DNA from: Leucaena leucocephala
Lineage: Eukaryota; Streptophyta; Magnoliopsida; Fabales; Fabaceae
Assembly (NCBI GenBank): GCA_037074615.1
Contig: CM073534.1
Span: forward strand, 9,110,861-9,174,860
Direction: 5' to 3'
DNA length: 64,000 nt
Below the pieces are notes generated by a model. That model had not been told where the DNA came from, made no database searches, and saw only the letters and a list, made by a program, of their open reading frames with translations. Position numbers and translations under genes: made by a program. Below are positions 62,991 to 64,000 of the stretch, piece after piece. Every line of letters starts with the position of its first letter. Positions within the stretch are counted from its first letter, which is position 1.

Positions 62991-63781
62991 ATTTATTATT
63001 TATAAATAATTTTTTAAATTTATTATATATATTGATATATCCATTATGTCATTTGAAGACATTATAATGAAGGATAGAAATTGTGTTCAATTTTCATTAT
63101 ATCCACCAACCTTAAAACTGAATAACTGATAATATGATCTAGTAAATAATATTAAGAAAACTTATATATCTAAATTCTTTCAATATTTTTAAGATTAATA
63201 ATATTTAGAATATTAAAATAAAATAATATTTTCTTTAATTAATAGTATAGCAAGTTGTAGATTCCAGTAACATGTTATCTTATAAATTTTTCTGCCTTGT
63301 TGACCTGGAAAAGCAAGGGGCATTATTTTAATCAAATAGGACAATTTTCCCGAAAAGGGTGAAAACTTGATTGGGATTTGGGGACTCTTTTATTTTTTCT
63401 ATACACCTTCTTATTTGAGTCCTGTTTTGGATTTTAAATCCCCTTATTTAAGTTATTGTCATTTTGGTCTTGCTGGTTTGAATAAAAGATTGAGGAACAC
63501 CATTTACTCAATTATATATATGAAATTAAGAAGTCCTTTCTTAATTCTTTCTTCCGTCTGTACCTTTTTCTGTATCTGGGAGAGTGGGAGTTGATCAATA
63601 CAACTTTAGATTATCTTGTACCGTATTTCTTTATTTTTTTTTTCACTTACACTTGAGGTCCATAACCTAGGGAGTGAAGAGTGGGTACTAGGATATTGGA
63701 AGCGATAGTGATTGAACCAAACCACAATAAGCAAATGCAATCTTAATGTTCTTTAATTTTGTATTTGTTAACTTGTTTGAG
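62991..63781. other. Interval before the aldo-keto reductase exon
   Basis: No upstream aldo-keto reductase exons recognised in this stretch. The frame at 63367-63594 has no domain. Confidence 0.5.
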
Positions 63782-63895
63782 GCCTCAACTTCACCAATTA
63801 GAAGAGCACACGCTGTTCATCCAATAACAGCCGTGCAATTAGAGTGGTCCTTATGGGCAAGAGATGTTGAGGAAGAAATTGTTCCAACCCTGCAG
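63782..63895 (+). pseudogene. Aldo-keto reductase exon (auxin-induced PCNT115 / perakine reductase type), partial
   Basis: Seen: after an acceptor-like tttgag, 38 codons reading ASTSPIRRAHAVHPITAVQL then EWSLWARDVEEEIVPTLQ, followed by gtgag donor. This is the exon around the conserved IRRAHAVHPI(T/S)AVQ(L/I)EWSLW segment of plant NADPH-dependent aldo-keto reductases of family AKR13-like. No earlier exon with the catalytic Tyr or the GLGCMGL-type start was found within 3 kb, and the end reads CTG-CAG where the family has Cys-Arg with the phase one base different, suggesting a 1-bp insertion. The gene runs off the window, so whether it is dead or merely has long introns is undecided. Confidence 0.65.
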
Positions 63896-64000
63896 GTGAG
63901 ATTTTAACTACAGAAAAGTTTTTATTTATAATATCTTTTGTTTCTCCAAGTTCGAGCTCCTGACTAAACTGCAACAAGTGTTTATCTTTTCACTTTTTGA

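Noticed and set aside
1..64000. CRISPR array, prokaryotic operon or phage
   Set aside because: Introns, SINEs and plant gene families throughout; tandem repeats here have no spacer regularity.

Overview
This is nuclear DNA from a flowering plant, most likely a eudicot. The genes have many GT-AG introns, the exon-by-exon proteins match plant families best known from Arabidopsis, and the gaps are AT-rich and full of SINEs, MITEs, LTR and CACTA remnants. No organelle, bacterial or viral segment was seen. The species cannot be named from the sequence alone.

Five genes look intact. From left to right: a ten-exon chloroplast S1-domain RNA-binding protein of the SRRP1 type (737-6980, minus, 394 aa); an LRR receptor-like kinase of the At3g28040 type (22869-26061, plus, 2 exons, 987 aa); the RNA polymerase common subunit RPB6 (30408-32716, plus, 6 exons, 143 aa); a small EDLL-type ERF transcription factor (40301-40726, plus, single exon, 141 aa); and a PMP22/Mpv17-family membrane protein (44872-48416, minus, 7 exons, 185 aa). 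All splice junctions were checked by phase and the reading frames close exactly.

Four further loci are gene debris. They are a nucleoredoxin fragment with stops (9579-9976, minus), an intron-containing 3' copy of DNA ligase 1 with frameshifts and damaged splice sites (34100-36963, plus), a CYP94C-like P450 with a nonsense codon just before its heme loop (57516-58402, minus), and one aldo-keto reductase exon at the right edge (63782-63895, plus).

The rest is mainly transposable-element sediment. At least four short retroposon families can be separated: a five-copy tRNA-derived SINE (four copies with target-site duplications of 14-15 bp), a three-copy SINE-like family, one Au-type SINE and one more tRNA-derived SINE. 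There are two Mutator-like inverted-repeat elements with perfect 9-bp target duplications (50458-51596 and 53349-53726), a 1.9-kb solo LTR with a CATAG duplication (54288-56195), a decayed CACTA/En-Spm element with protease- and transposase-like remnants (about 58530-62990), LINE endonuclease and RNase H fragments, and several foldback elements. A roughly 3.2-kb interval (7172-10382) is bounded by about 100-bp inverted repeats and holds the nucleoredoxin fragment, so it may be a Pack-type gene-capturing transposon.

The genes do not form an operon or an obvious biosynthetic cluster; they are unrelated housekeeping, signalling and regulatory genes. The most unusual content is the density and variety of young-looking insertions and the gene-fragment carriers.
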